The translations under genes and the position numbers were made by a program. A stretch of DNA of 64,000 nucleotides from positions 204,585-268,584 of the forward strand of contig NZ_JRKJ01000008.1 in the NCBI RefSeq assembly GCF_000770795.1. Direction: 5' to 3'. Source of the DNA: Lysobacter dokdonensis DS-58 (GTDB lineage: Bacteria > Pseudomonadota > Gammaproteobacteria > Xanthomonadales > Xanthomonadaceae). Below are positions 42,337-51,474 of this stretch, piece after piece. Position 1 is the stretch's first letter, and each line of letters starts with the position of its first letter. The notes beneath the pieces were generated by a model. That model was not told where the DNA came from. It ran no database searches and saw only the letters and a list, made by a program, of their open reading frames with translations.

Positions 42337-43388
42337 ATGTCCTCGGCTTTGCTCGCCCGACTCGGCCTGCGCGTCCCCATCTTCCAATCCCCGATGGCGG
42401 GGGTGTCGTCGCCGGCGATGGCCGCGGCGGTGTCGGCCGCCGGTGGACTGGGAGCGTTGGGCGTCGGTGCGATGACGGCGACGCAGGCGCGCGAAGCGAT
42501 CGGCGCGACGCGCGCGCTCCATTGCGGGCCGCTCAACGTCAATGTCTTCGTGCATGGCCCGCGCGCGCGGATGCCGCGAAGGAAGCGGCGTGGTGTGCGC
42601 GAATGGCGCCGGAGTTCCGGCGTTTCGATTGCAGCCCGCCAAACACGTTGCGCGAGATCTACACCTCGTTCCTTGTCGACGACGCGACGCTCGCCACGCT
42701 CGTCGACGTGCGCCCGGAAGTCGTCAGCTTTCACTTCGGTTTGCCGACGCAAGCGCAGCGCGATGCACTGCACGCCGCCGGCATCGTGCTGATCGCGACA
42801 GCGACTAGCCTGCCCGAAGCACGCATGATCGAAGCCGCGGGCCTGGATGCCATCGTCGCGCAGGGTTTCGAAGCCGGCGGGCATCGCGGCGTCTTCGATC
42901 CGGACGCGCATGACGGATGCCTCGGCACGATGGCGCTGGTGCGCAGCCTCGTGGACGCGGTCGGGCTGCCCGTCATCGCAGCCGGCGGGATCATGGACGG
43001 CGCCGGCATCCGCGCGGCGTTGTCGCTCGGCGCATGCGCGGCGCAGCTCGGCACCGCATTCATCGATACCGACGAGTCGTTGGCGGACGCGGGCTACCGC
43101 GCGCGCCTGCACTCCGAGGCGGCGCACCACACCGTCATGACGCGCGCGATTTCGGGCCGCCCGGCGCGGTGCCTGGCGAACGACTTCACGCGCATCGGCG
43201 CCGATGTGCCCGACACCGCCATCCCCGACTATCCGATCGCCTACGACGCGGGCAAGGCGCTGGCCAAGGCCGCGCAAGCCGCGGGCCAGGCGGGCTACGG
43301 CGCGCAATGGGCGGGGCAGGGGGCGCCGCTGGCGCGCAGGATGTCCACGGGGGCATTGATGGATGTCCTGAGCGCCCAACTGCCGTAG
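42337..43388 (+). pseudogene. Nitronate monooxygenase (NMO family), frameshifted
   Basis: The N-terminal part reads from the ATG at 42337: LRVPIFQSPMAGVSSPAMAA then GGLGALGVGAMTATQAREAI and LNVNVFVHGP. The rest reads in another frame from about 42565: ADAAKEAAWCARMAPEFRRF, IAAGGIMDGAGIRAALSLGA, TVMTRAISGRPARCLANDFT. The switch falls in a CG run at about 42560-42572 (GGCCCGCGCGCGCGGAT) and is explained by one missing base. If repaired, the gene would give a roughly 350-aa flavin nitronate monooxygenase. Decay or a sequencing error in the CG run are both possible. No stop other than the shift interrupts it. Confidence 0.85.
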
Positions 43389-43424
43389 GATGTGCGCACA
43401 GTTCCGGGACCAAGGGCCCTCGAA

Positions 43425-43826
43425 ATGGGCCACAGGATCGAGCGGAGCGGCGGACAGATGGTCCGCGTCACGTATTTTGGCGAAGTCGGTTTCGGCGAAC
43501 GCACCGAAGCCATCCAGTCCGCGGCCAGCCTCATGGCGCAGGCGGGCTGCCACCAACTCCTCGTGGATTTCTCCAACGCGCGCGTGTTCGAGGAAGGGCA
43601 GACCGCGCGTGCGGACTACCTCGCGCGCATGATCGTCGCGCCGTGGCCGGACCACACGCGCATCGCACCGTTGAACGCACCGCAGTCGGCGCTTTTTCCC
43701 GGGCAGATCGGCGGCGCCGTGCGCGGCATCGAAGTCCGCGGATTCTTCGTGGAGCGTGAAGCCATCGATTGGCTGGTCGGCATCGCGCCGACGCGCGATC
43801 AGTCTGCGCCGTCCGCCTTGGGCTGA
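43425..43826 (+). CDS. Hypothetical STAS-like protein
   Basis: 133 aa from the ATG at 43425 (AAGG nine bases upstream); an in-frame GTG at 43392 would add 11 residues. It begins GHRIERSGGQMVRVTYFGEV and continues GERTEAIQSAASLMAQAGCH then QLLVDFSNARVFEEGQTARA and GGAVRGIEVRGFFVEREAID. The pattern of alternating strands and helices with a VDFSNAR loop is like stand-alone SpoIIAA/STAS-fold proteins of unknown role that are common in Xanthomonadaceae. Its 3' end overlaps a small minus-strand gene by 28 bases. Confidence 0.7.
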   Translation: MGHRIERSGGQMVRVTYFGEVGFGERTEAIQSAASLMAQAGCHQLLVDFSNARVFEEGQTARADYLARMIVAPWPDHTRIAPLNAPQSALFPGQIGGAVRGIEVRGFFVEREAIDWLVGIAPTRDQSAPSALG

Positions 43827-44056
43827 ACGCGCGGCGGAAGCGTCAGTCCATCCATCGGGTGCTGGAACCGCCGTACTGCCTGGTGATACGCGGCGAGGCT
43901 CGCACGCAACCGCGGGCCCCATGCGCCCATGCTGTCGCGCAAGCTGCGGTTTTCCGCGATCGCCGTTTCGAGGCGCTGCGTGGTGGAGTGCGCGTCGTGC
44001 GCGTACTCCCGCTGGTTCGGGAGTTTCATGTGATCGGCCTGCCGTTCGAGCTGCAC
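43799..44056 (-). CDS. Small hypothetical protein
   Basis: 85 aa from a GTG at 44056; an internal ATG at 44029 is equally possible. Reads HMKLPNQREYAHDAHSTTQR, LETAIAENRSLRDSMGAWGP, RLRASLAAYHQAVRRFQHPM. Amphipathic helices but no known family, no signal, no clear ribosome binding site. It could be real or a spurious frame; the helix quality favours real. Confidence 0.45.
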   Translation of the reverse strand: MQLERQADHMKLPNQREYAHDAHSTTQRLETAIAENRSLRDSMGAWGPRLRASLAAYHQAVRRFQHPMDGLTLPPRVQPKADGAD

Positions 44057-44143
44057 GGAGGCCCAAGGTCAGCGGAAACCATTCACTTACCGCTGTGCAC
44101 CTTGGTTATACGCCCCCGGCGCGGGGCGATGTGACGGCCCCCG

Positions 44144-44542
44144 TCACGTGTCGCGGCGCGGGCCCTTTCGGCGACTGCGGCTCTTTTCGGCGAGCGCTTC
44201 GTAGTGCTTGCGCAACGTATCGAGCTCGTCTTCTTCCAGTTCTTCGAGATCGAGCAACGCGTTGCTCGCCGAACGATGCGAGCGCAACAACTCGTCGAGC
44301 TTGATCTGCATCGCCTCGGTGTCGCGGTTCTGCGTGTTCTGGATCAGGAACACCATCAGGAACGTCACGATGGTCGTGCTGGTGTTGATCACCAGTTGCC
44401 AGGTGTCGTTGAACTGGAACAGCGGGCCGGTGAGCGCCCACGCGACGATGACGCCCAGTGCGATGACGAAGCATGCAGGCGTGCCGGTGAAATGGGCGGC
44501 CTTCTTCGCGAAACGGGTGAACAGCTTGCTCCTGGCGGACAT
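44144..44542 (-). CDS. Low-affinity iron permease family protein (two-TM)
   Basis: 132 aa from ATG at 44542. The N-terminal half has two TM segments: CFVIALGVIVAWALTGPLFQ and QLVINTSTTIVTFLMVFLIQ, with the family text TWQLVINTSTT and MVFLIQNTQNRDTEAMQIKL. The C-terminus is Glu-rich then basic (LEELEEDELDTLRKHYEALA, EKSRSRRKGP). It matches PF04120, named after a yeast iron permease but of unclear function in bacteria. Divergent from the OmpA-family gene at 44702. Confidence 0.9.
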   Translation of the reverse strand: MSARSKLFTRFAKKAAHFTGTPACFVIALGVIVAWALTGPLFQFNDTWQLVINTSTTIVTFLMVFLIQNTQNRDTEAMQIKLDELLRSHRSASNALLDLEELEEDELDTLRKHYEALAEKSRSRRKGPRRDT

Positions 44543-44701
44543 GACCGCGCCTCCTTTGCTGGATGGCGGCGAGCCTGTGCCACGGCCGGTGAACAAGGGG
44601 TGCGTACGGATGAGCCCGGCGTTGGCCCAACGGTCAATTGCGGCCGCGCGGGCGCGGCGCGAGCCTTTGCGGACCGCCATTCGTCCGTGGAGGGACCCCT
44701 C

Positions 44702-45499
44702 ATGGCTCGCTGGAACGTTTCGAAACACACACTGTGGATCGCCGGCCTGGTCGCACTGTTCGCTTTCGCGCCAATGGTCTTCGCCGCCGACGGCGACAAG
44801 TCGACGGTCAAGGGCCTGATCACCGCGATCGACGGCGACACCGTCACCGTGCGCGACGGCAACAACGTCGATCACAAGATCACGCTGACCGACGCGACCG
44901 AAATCAAGAAGAAGGAAGGCCTGGCCGCCGTCCGCTTCGAACGCATGCAACGCAGCGCACTGATCGCGGGGTTGCCGATCGTGGCCGACCTCGTCGCGCA
45001 GGGCGACCAGTTGCAGGCCACCGCGATTTCCTTCCGCAGCGACGACATGCGCACCGCACAACAGGTGCAGGCGGGTGTCGCGCCCACCTCGACGAAGGTC
45101 GATGCGATGGGCAAGCGCATGGACGACTTCGGCAAGTACGAAGCCGTGCAGACGGCCGAAGTGATGTTCGCCTCGGGCAGCACGTCGCTTTCGGAGAAGG
45201 GCAAGGCCGACCTGATGTCGCTGGCGACGAAGGCGAAGGAAATCCAGAACTACGCCGTCGTCATGCAGGGCTTCACCGATTCCACCGGTGATGCCGCCGC
45301 GAATGAACGCCTGAGCAAGCGCCGCGCCGAAGCGGTCGCGAACTTCCTGCAGCGCCAGGGCGGACTGCAGCCGGGTCGCGTCACCGCCGGCGACGGCATG
45401 GGCGTTGCGCCGGACGCGGGCTCGGGCAGCAATGCCAATGCCCGCAAGGTCGTCGTGAAGCTCGTGGTCGACAAGGGCGTCGCCGGCTCGGCGAAGTAA
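44702..45499 (+). CDS. OmpA-family peptidoglycan-binding protein
   Basis: 265 aa from the ATG at 44702. Signal peptide NVSKHTLWIAGLVALFAFAP then MVFAADG. A small N-terminal beta region (STVKGLITAIDGDTVTVRDG) is followed from about residue 150 by the OmpA-like domain: TAEVMFASGSTSLSEKGKAD, YAVVMQGFTDSTGDAAANER then LSKRRAEAVANFLQRQGGLQ. The conserved G-x-T-D-x-x-G and LS-x-R-A residues are present, so it should bind peptidoglycan from the outer-membrane side. Monocistronic, with a hairpin after it. Confidence 0.9.
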   Translation: MARWNVSKHTLWIAGLVALFAFAPMVFAADGDKSTVKGLITAIDGDTVTVRDGNNVDHKITLTDATEIKKKEGLAAVRFERMQRSALIAGLPIVADLVAQGDQLQATAISFRSDDMRTAQQVQAGVAPTSTKVDAMGKRMDDFGKYEAVQTAEVMFASGSTSLSEKGKADLMSLATKAKEIQNYAVVMQGFTDSTGDAAANERLSKRRAEAVANFLQRQGGLQPGRVTAGDGMGVAPDAGSGSNANARKVVVKLVVDKGVAGSAK

Positions 45500-45532
45500 C
45501 ACTTCGCGAAGCAGCGGCGATCGTTCTGCATC

Positions 45533-45557
45533 GAAGCCCCGTGCAGCGCGGGGCTTC
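45533..45557 (+). terminator. Terminator-like hairpin after the OmpA-family gene
   Basis: GAAGCCCCG (45533-45541), 7-base loop, CGGGGCTTC (45549-45557). Perfect 9-bp stem 34 bases after the OmpA stop. There is no clear T tract after it on the plus strand (GCTGTGCG), so efficiency is uncertain. Confidence 0.5.
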
Positions 45558-45592
45558 GCTGTGCGCGGGAGGCATGCGTTACCCTGCGCGCG

Positions 45593-47350
45593 ATGTCTTC
45601 CGATCGATTCCCCGACACGCCCGCGCATCCGGCGCGGCGCAGGTTCGTGCAAGGCCTCGCGGCCGTCGGCGCGTGCGCCGGGCTCGGCGCGTGGCCGTCG
45701 CGTGCGTCCGTCGGCGCGATGCGGCAGGCCACGCTGAGTGGCACGCAGTTCGACCTGGCCATCGGTGAGATACCGGTGGACTTCACCGGGCGCACGCGCA
45801 CCGCGGTCGCCGTCAACGGGTCCATTCCCGCGCCGCTGCTGCGCTGGAAAGAGGGCACCACGGTCCATCTGCGCGTGCGCAATGCGTTGCCGAAGGGCTC
45901 GATCCACGGCGATCGCACGTCGATCCACTGGCACGGCATCGTGTTGCCCGCGGACATGGACGGCGTGCCGGGCATCAGCTTCGGCGGCATCGGCAATGGC
46001 GAGGCCTACGACTATCGCTTCGACGTGCGCCAGGGCGGCACGTACTGGTATCACAGCCACTCGGGGTTCCAGGAGCAAGCGGGCTTGTACGGGCCGTTGA
46101 TCATCGACCCGCTCGCGCCCGAGCCGTTTGCGTGGGATCGCGAACACGTGGTGATGCTGACCGACTGGACGGACCTCGATCCCTCGGCGCTGTTCTCGCG
46201 CCTGAAGAAGATGCCGGGCCACGACAACTACGGGAAGCGCACGGTCGGTGACTTCCTGCGCGATGCCAGGCGCGACGGTTGGTCGAAGACGCTGGAAGAC
46301 CGCCGCATGTGGGGCGCGATGCGCATGACGCCGACGGATTTGTCGGACGTCAATGCGCACACCTACACGTACTTGATGAACGGTGCGACCTCGCTCGCCA
46401 ACTGGACGGGCGTGTTCCGCCACGGCGAGAAGGTGCGGCTGCGTTTCATCAACGGCTCGTCGATGACGTACTTCGACGTGCGCATTCCCGGATTGAAGAT
46501 GACCGTCGTGGCGGCGGACGGGCAGTACGTGCACCCGGTGACGGTCGATGAATTCCGGATCGCCGCGGCGGAGACGTTCGATGTGATCGTCGAACCGGCG
46601 GGGCAGGACGCGTTCACCATTTTCGCGCAGGACATGGGGCGCACGGGATTCGTCAGCGGCACGCTCGCCGTGCGTGACGGCTTGCGTGCGCCCGTGCCCT
46701 CCGTGGACCCGCGCGCGATCCTGACGATGGCGGACATGGGGCATGGCGGTGCGATGTCGCAGGACATGGCCGGCATGGACCACGGCGCGATGGACCATGC
46801 CGCGATGGGCCACGCGATGCCGCAGTCCCAGCCGCATCCGGCCAGCGAAACCCACAACCCCTTCGTCGATATGCAGGCGACCTCCCCGACGCCGCGTCTC
46901 GACGACCCCGGCATCGGCCTGCGCGACAACGGCCGCACGGTGCTCGCCTACGGTCAGTTGCGCAGCTTGTTCGACGACCCCGACGGGCGCGATCCCGGGC
47001 GCGAGATCGAATTGCACCTGACGGGCCACATGGAGCGCTTCGTGTGGGGCTTCGACGGGAAGAAGTTTTCGCAGGCGGAGCCGCTGCGATTCAATTACGG
47101 CGAGCGGCTGCGCATCGTGCTGGTGAACGACACGATGATGACGCACCCGATCCACCTGCATGGCATGTGGAGCGACCTGGAGGACGCCGACGGCGCGTTC
47201 ATGGTGCGCAAGCACACGCTCGACATGCCGCCCGGCACGCGCCGCGGTTATCGCGTCACCGCCGATGCGATGGGCGCGTGGGCGTACCACTGCCACCTGC
47301 TGTTCCACATGGAAGCGGGGATGATGCGCGAAGTGCGGGTTGAGGCATGA
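45593..47350 (+). CDS. copA: Copper-resistance multicopper oxidase CopA
   Basis: 585 aa from ATG at 45593. Tat signal ARRRFVQGLAAVGACAGLGA. Cupredoxin copper sites: TSIHWHGIVLPADMDG, GTYWYHSHSGFQEQAGLYGP, THPIHLHGMWSDLEDADGAF and WAYHCHLLFHMEAGMMREVR. Between them is a Met/His-rich insert (MGHGGAMSQDMAGMDHGAMD then HAAMGHAM) typical of CopA/PcoA, for extra Cu(I). It oxidises Cu(I) in the periplasm to protect the cell. It overlaps copB (ATGA). Confidence 0.96.
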   Translation: MSSDRFPDTPAHPARRRFVQGLAAVGACAGLGAWPSRASVGAMRQATLSGTQFDLAIGEIPVDFTGRTRTAVAVNGSIPAPLLRWKEGTTVHLRVRNALPKGSIHGDRTSIHWHGIVLPADMDGVPGISFGGIGNGEAYDYRFDVRQGGTYWYHSHSGFQEQAGLYGPLIIDPLAPEPFAWDREHVVMLTDWTDLDPSALFSRLKKMPGHDNYGKRTVGDFLRDARRDGWSKTLEDRRMWGAMRMTPTDLSDVNAHTYTYLMNGATSLANWTGVFRHGEKVRLRFINGSSMTYFDVRIPGLKMTVVAADGQYVHPVTVDEFRIAAAETFDVIVEPAGQDAFTIFAQDMGRTGFVSGTLAVRDGLRAPVPSVDPRAILTMADMGHGGAMSQDMAGMDHGAMDHAAMGHAMPQSQPHPASETHNPFVDMQATSPTPRLDDPGIGLRDNGRTVLAYGQLRSLFDDPDGRDPGREIELHLTGHMERFVWGFDGKKFSQAEPLRFNYGERLRIVLVNDTMMTHPIHLHGMWSDLEDADGAFMVRKHTLDMPPGTRRGYRVTADAMGAWAYHCHLLFHMEAGMMREVRVEA

Positions 47351-48063
47351 GGGCGCTCGCGGTCGCCGCCGCATTGCTGGCCTCCGGCAATGCATACGCG
47401 CAGCACCACGCGCATGCGGAAACGGCGCACGACGACACCGTGCAGTCGTACGTGTTGCTCAACCGCCTCGAAGGCTTCGACGCCGACCACGGCGCCGGCC
47501 TGGAATGGGAAGCGCAGGCGTGGATCGGCACGGACACCGACAAGGTCTGGCTGCGCTCGGAAGGCGAGCGTGTCGACGGGCGCACGGAGAAGGCCGGCCT
47601 CGAGGCGCTCTATGGCCGTCCCGTCGCGCGTTGGTGGGATCTCGTCGCCGGCGTGCGCCACGATTTCAAACCGGGCGCGTCGCAGGATTGGGCGGCGATC
47701 GGCGTGACCGGCGTGGCGCCCTACAAGTTCGAGGTCGAGGCCACCGCGTATCTTGGCGGCGGCGGCCGCACCGCTGCGCGCATCGAAGCCGAATACGACG
47801 TGCTGCTGACCAATCGCCTGATCCTGCAGCCCCTGGTCGAAGCGAACCTGTGCGGCAAGGACGACCCGCGGCGCGGGATCGGTGCGGGGCTGTCCACCCT
47901 CGAGGCCGGGCTGCGCTTGCGCTACGAAGTACATCGCCAGTTCGCGCCCTATGTCGGTGTCGTTTACGAGCGTGCGCATGGTGCCACTGCGGACTTCCGC
48001 CGCGCGGCGGGCGAGGGCGCCAGCGACACGCGCGTGGTGTTCGGCATCCGGGCGTGGTTCTGA
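47347..48063 (+). CDS. copB: Copper-resistance outer-membrane protein CopB
   Basis: 238 aa from ATG at 47347. Signal peptide RALAVAAALLASGNAYA and a short His-rich start (QHHAHAETAHDD), then the CopB porin-like beta-barrel: VLLNRLEGFDADHGAGLEWE, AQAWIGTDTDKVWLRSEGER, TAYLGGGGRTAARIEAEYDV and ending in a terminal Phe (GIRAWF). It works with CopA in periplasmic copper tolerance. It directly follows copA, and no copC/copD is in the window. Confidence 0.95.
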   Translation: MRALAVAAALLASGNAYAQHHAHAETAHDDTVQSYVLLNRLEGFDADHGAGLEWEAQAWIGTDTDKVWLRSEGERVDGRTEKAGLEALYGRPVARWWDLVAGVRHDFKPGASQDWAAIGVTGVAPYKFEVEATAYLGGGGRTAARIEAEYDVLLTNRLILQPLVEANLCGKDDPRRGIGAGLSTLEAGLRLRYEVHRQFAPYVGVVYERAHGATADFRRAAGEGASDTRVVFGIRAWF

Positions 48064-48067
48064 CGGC

Positions 48068-48081
48068 CAGTATTTCTACTG
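48068..48081. promoter_or_regulatory. CAGTA-N4-TACTG palindrome, copy A
   Basis: CAGTATTTCTACTG, a perfect 5-bp inverted repeat with 4-base spacer, placed right after copB and 79 bases before the start of the 48161 gene. Its reverse complement is identical to copy D. A -10-like TGGAAT lies 13 bases on, at 48095-48100. Likely operator for the 48161-49456 unit. Confidence 0.65.
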
Positions 48082-48160
48082 GGGCGATGGCGCGTGGAAT
48101 TGCGGTGGCTGGCTGGCGCCACCGGCCGCATTGTGGCGGCAGGTCCCCAGGAGGTCGGAC

Positions 48161-48586
48161 ATGCGCACGTCCCACGTTTTGTTCTCCATCGTGCTTGCCC
48201 TGGCGTGCGGCGGTGCGATCGCGCAGTCCGCCGCGCAAGCCCCTGCGGACACCGCCGCCAAGCGCCCCGGCGACACCGCGAAGAGCTGGCAGATCGCGTT
48301 CGACCGCACGGCGAAGTCCGACGGGCAGATCCGCTTCCTCGTCTGGCAGAACGACCAGGACGCGCCGACGGAAATCGCGATCCCCGTCGAACTGGGGCAG
48401 ACCGAAAACAGCCTCGCGCTGGAGACGCGCCAGCAGTTCCGCGAGATCCTCGGCGTGAAGGACTTCGAAACCAACAACAAGAAGAACGTCGTCTTCGTCC
48501 GTGCCAAGCACGGCGAGCGCCGGTTCACCGTGCAGGTCGCTGCCAACACCGCGGAAAACGTGCAGATCGATCTCTACGCGCGTTGA
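48161..48586 (+). CDS. Secreted/periplasmic hypothetical protein
   Basis: 141 aa from ATG at 48161 (GGAGG nine bases before). Signal peptide RTSHVLFSIVLALACGGAIA. The mature protein is TAKSWQIAFDRTAKSDGQIR then FLVWQNDQDAPTEIAIPVEL, EILGVKDFETNNKKNVVFVR. No family known to me. It is the first gene behind palindrome copy A and is 6 bases before the SBF permease, so they are probably cotranscribed. Confidence 0.8.
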   Translation: MRTSHVLFSIVLALACGGAIAQSAAQAPADTAAKRPGDTAKSWQIAFDRTAKSDGQIRFLVWQNDQDAPTEIAIPVELGQTENSLALETRQQFREILGVKDFETNNKKNVVFVRAKHGERRFTVQVAANTAENVQIDLYAR

Positions 48587-48592
48587 CCCGCG

Positions 48593-49456
48593 ATGGATCC
48601 CAAGCACATCGTCATCCTCGCGTTCCAGCTGAGCATCGTCTGCACGGTGCTCGGCTTCGGGCTGCATGCGACGAAGCTGGACCTGCTGTACCTGTGGCAT
48701 CGGCCGAAGTTGCTGCTTCGATCGATTTTCGCGGTGATGATCGTGATGCCGATCGTTGCCGTGCTGATCGAGCGGCTGTTCGACTTCCGGCCGACGACGG
48801 AGCTCGCGCTGGTCGCGTTGGCGCTCTCGCCCTTGCCGCCGCTGCTGCCGGGCCGCATGGATCGCGCGGGCGGCGAGCATGCCTATACCGTGGCGCTGTT
48901 GGTCACCTTGTCGTTGCTGGCGATCGTTGCGATCCCGTTGTCGGGCGCGTTGCTCGGCTGGTTGTTCGATCGCCAGTTCCAAGTGTCGATGGGCGCCATC
49001 GCGCGCACGGTGTTGATCCTGATCGTGGCGCCGCTGGTCATCGGCGTGTTCATCCGGCGGCGCATGCCCGCATTGGCCGCGCGACTGTCGCCCATCGTGC
49101 GGCGCGTGGCGAACATCCTGTTGCCCTTGTCGGTCGTCGTATTCCTGGCCGCGGCCTGGCGCGGCATCTGGGCAGCGGTCGGCGACGGCACGATCTTCGC
49201 CATCGCGTTGTTCGTCGGCATCGGCCTCGCGGTGGGGCATTGGTTCGGCCGGCCCGAGCGCGGGCACTCGATCGTGCTCGCGCTGGCGAGCGCATGCCGG
49301 CACCCGGCGATCGCGCTGACCATCGCGTCGGCGAACTTCCCCGACCTGCATTTCGGCGGCACGATCCTGCTCTACGTGCTCGTCTCCGCACTCGTCGGCA
49401 TGCCGTACGTGTTGTGGCAGCGCCGCGCGGAATGCCCGCCGACGCCGAAGCTCTAG
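48593..49456 (+). CDS. Bile acid:sodium symporter (SBF) family permease
   Basis: 287 aa from ATG at 48593. Eight or nine hydrophobic segments with the SBF/BASS pattern: HIVILAFQLSIVCTVLGFGL, TTELALVALALSPLPPLLPG, ILIVAPLVIGVFIRRRMPAL, LPLSVVVFLAAAWRGIWAAV and SIVLALASACRHPAIALTIA. It could carry an organic anion with Na+ or H+; the substrate is not predictable. Gene and signal-peptide gene form a short unit under palindrome A. Its end overlaps the stop of the QEGLA gene by 4 bases. Confidence 0.88.
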   Translation: MDPKHIVILAFQLSIVCTVLGFGLHATKLDLLYLWHRPKLLLRSIFAVMIVMPIVAVLIERLFDFRPTTELALVALALSPLPPLLPGRMDRAGGEHAYTVALLVTLSLLAIVAIPLSGALLGWLFDRQFQVSMGAIARTVLILIVAPLVIGVFIRRRMPALAARLSPIVRRVANILLPLSVVVFLAAAWRGIWAAVGDGTIFAIALFVGIGLAVGHWFGRPERGHSIVLALASACRHPAIALTIASANFPDLHFGGTILLYVLVSALVGMPYVLWQRRAECPPTPKL

Positions 49457-50754
49457 ACGCCGATGCCCGATTCTGCGATGCGCTCGTCTTCGTATTCGAC
49501 GAAGCGATCGAGCTTGAACGTATCCAGCCTGAACCTCTCCGTTGCCGCGGAGAAGGCCATCGTCGCGAGCACGCGTTCGGGCGATTGCGCCCACGGGGCG
49601 ACGTAGCGCGGGCCCGCGATCAAGCCGCTCTCGCGGAACGGCGCCAGCGTGATCACGTCCGCCGAATTGACGCGCCCGCAGAACAACATCCGCAGGATGT
49701 CCGCGCGGCCTTCGTGCAGGGCCTTGCAGATGAACAGGTGCACCATGATGACGCCTTCGAGGTACGCGCCGTCCTTCGTGAAGCAGACTTTGCCGCGGAC
49801 GTCGCCGCCGCGGAACACGCGCGCCGCGCTGCGATAGCTTTCGACTTCGCTCTGGCCGGCGTCGAGGAACGTGCGGAAGACCTCCATGAAGTCGGCGCCC
49901 TGCAGGGCCTGGCCCACCGCGACGATGCGCAGCGCCACGCGCCGCAGCCGTTGCAGGTCGATCGCCCCGGTGATGATTTCCGAATACGTCGCCAGGCCTT
50001 CCTGCGTGCGCGTGGTGCGCGGCGAACCGACGCCGAGCGATTTCACGTGCGGCTGGTGCTTGCCGTTGAGCAGCGTTGCGCTATGGATGAAGGCTTCGTG
50101 CTGGACGAGTTGCTCGACGTCGAGCTCGGAGAACATCGCGGTCGCGCGCAGCGTGATGCGCTTGCTGCCGGCCGCGGCCTTCGACGCGAGATCGGGGTCG
50201 AGGACGACCTCCACCTTGTCGTCGGTGAAGAACGGATCGATGCGTTCGCGGATGCGGTCGGCGAACTGCGCGGCCGTCATCGTCGCGGGCGTCTCGGGGA
50301 TCAGACGCGCGTCGATCAGGTGATCGGTGGTGGCAAGCATGTCGCGCGCGGCGTCGTCCGACGTCACGTCCTGCGATTCGTATTTGGTATCCGGCCGACC
50401 ATAGAGCAGGGTGGAGCAGCGCGTGAATTCCGGCGTGCCGATGCCGCGCAGCATCTGCGCCGCGACGCGGTAGCTCCAGGCGGTCTTCCACAGCCAATGG
50501 CCGATGGGGTGGCCGCGGTCGATGCCGCGCATGATCGCGTCGAGCTCGGCGACCTCGTCGTTCAACGCTTGGGGTGTCGTCGTGGGCACGGGCAACTCGG
50601 GCCTGCCCGCGCGCAGGCCGTCCAGGAAACGCGTCTCCATCCACGCCGGCCAGCCGATCGCATCGAGCACGCGGATCTTGCGACCGACCTTGACGATCGC
50701 CGCATCCGCGGCGAACAGACGTTCGAGTGCGGGGTCGGCGAGCGCGGCGTTCAT
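49453..50754 (-). CDS. QEGLA-motif family metallopeptidase (DUF1704)
   Basis: 433 aa from ATG at 50754 (ATGA overlap with aqpZ). The DUF1704/TIGR02421 signature is complete: [20 protein letters not shown] with H-E-x-x-x-H, and [20 protein letters not shown] carrying the QEGLA motif. This family includes the eukaryotic tubulin tyrosine carboxypeptidases MATCAP, so a zinc peptidase is likely; its bacterial substrate is unknown. The old label (flavohemoglobin expression-modulating) is not well founded. The rest is helical ([14 protein letters not shown] start). Downstream of aqpZ in one unit. Confidence 0.9.
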   Translation of the reverse strand: MNAALADPALERLFAADAAIVKVGRKIRVLDAIGWPAWMETRFLDGLRAGRPELPVPTTTPQALNDEVAELDAIMRGIDRGHPIGHWLWKTAWSYRVAAQMLRGIGTPEFTRCSTLLYGRPDTKYESQDVTSDDAARDMLATTDHLIDARLIPETPATMTAAQFADRIRERIDPFFTDDKVEVVLDPDLASKAAAGSKRITLRATAMFSELDVEQLVQHEAFIHSATLLNGKHQPHVKSLGVGSPRTTRTQEGLATYSEIITGAIDLQRLRRVALRIVAVGQALQGADFMEVFRTFLDAGQSEVESYRSAARVFRGGDVRGKVCFTKDGAYLEGVIMVHLFICKALHEGRADILRMLFCGRVNSADVITLAPFRESGLIAGPRYVAPWAQSPERVLATMAFSAATERFRLDTFKLDRFVEYEDERIAESGIGV

Positions 50755-51464
50755 TCCGGTTGCCTGAGCCAGCGATACAGGCCGCCGCCGATCACGCCGC
50801 CGATGATCGGCACGACCCAGAAGAACCACAGTTGTTGCAGCGGCACGCCGCCGGTGAACAACGCCACGCCCGTCGAGCGCGCGGGGTTCACGGAGGTGTT
50901 GGTCACCGGAATGCTGATCAGGTGGATCAGCGTGAGCGCCAGGCCGATGGCGAGCGGCGCGTTGCCCGCGGGCGCTTTCGGATCGGTGGCGCCCATGATC
51001 ACGACGAGGAACATGCCGGTCATCACCAACTCGGTGAGCAGGGCCGCGACCATCGAGTAACCACCGGGCGACATCTCGCCGAAACCGTTGGTGGCGAACG
51101 TGCCCGCCGCGCTCGGATCGATCACGACGTCCGCGCGCCCGTGCGCGATCTGCCACAGCACGAAACCCGCGAGCACCGCGCCCAGGGTTTGCGCGACCCA
51201 ATACGGAACCAGCTCGCGTGCGGGAAACCGACCGCCGGCCCACAAGCCCGCGCTCACTGCCGGGTTGAAGTGCCCGCCCGAGATATGCCCGAGCGCATAC
51301 GCACCGGTGAGCACGGTGAGGCCGAAGGCGAGCGACACGCCCAGCAACCCGATGCCCAGCGGATTGCCGTCGCCGCCGAAGTTCGCCGCGAGCACCGCGC
51401 TGCCGCAGCCCCCGAGGACGAGCCAGAAGGTGCCGATGGTTTCCGCGAGCAGACGCTTGAGCAT
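50751..51464 (-). CDS. aqpZ: Aquaporin Z
   Basis: 237 aa from ATG at 51464. Six TM helices with the two NPA loops: [20 protein letters not shown] and [18 protein letters not shown]. Also [20 protein letters not shown] and [20 protein letters not shown]. The narrow pore (R after the second NPA, H in helix 5) is AqpZ-like, so it should carry water and little glycerol. In one unit with the porin-like gene upstream and the QEGLA gene downstream, which suggests osmotic or envelope stress. Confidence 0.96.
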   Translation of the reverse strand: MLKRLLAETIGTFWLVLGGCGSAVLAANFGGDGNPLGIGLLGVSLAFGLTVLTGAYALGHISGGHFNPAVSAGLWAGGRFPARELVPYWVAQTLGAVLAGFVLWQIAHGRADVVIDPSAAGTFATNGFGEMSPGGYSMVAALLTELVMTGMFLVVIMGATDPKAPAGNAPLAIGLALTLIHLISIPVTNTSVNPARSTGVALFTGGVPLQQLWFFWVVPIIGGVIGGGLYRWLRQPE

Positions 51465-51474
51465 GGCCGGTCTC

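Noticed and set aside
44144..47395. A 1083-codon open frame on the minus strand
   Set aside because: It runs antisense to OmpA and copA and merges by chance with the real 132-aa gene at its end.
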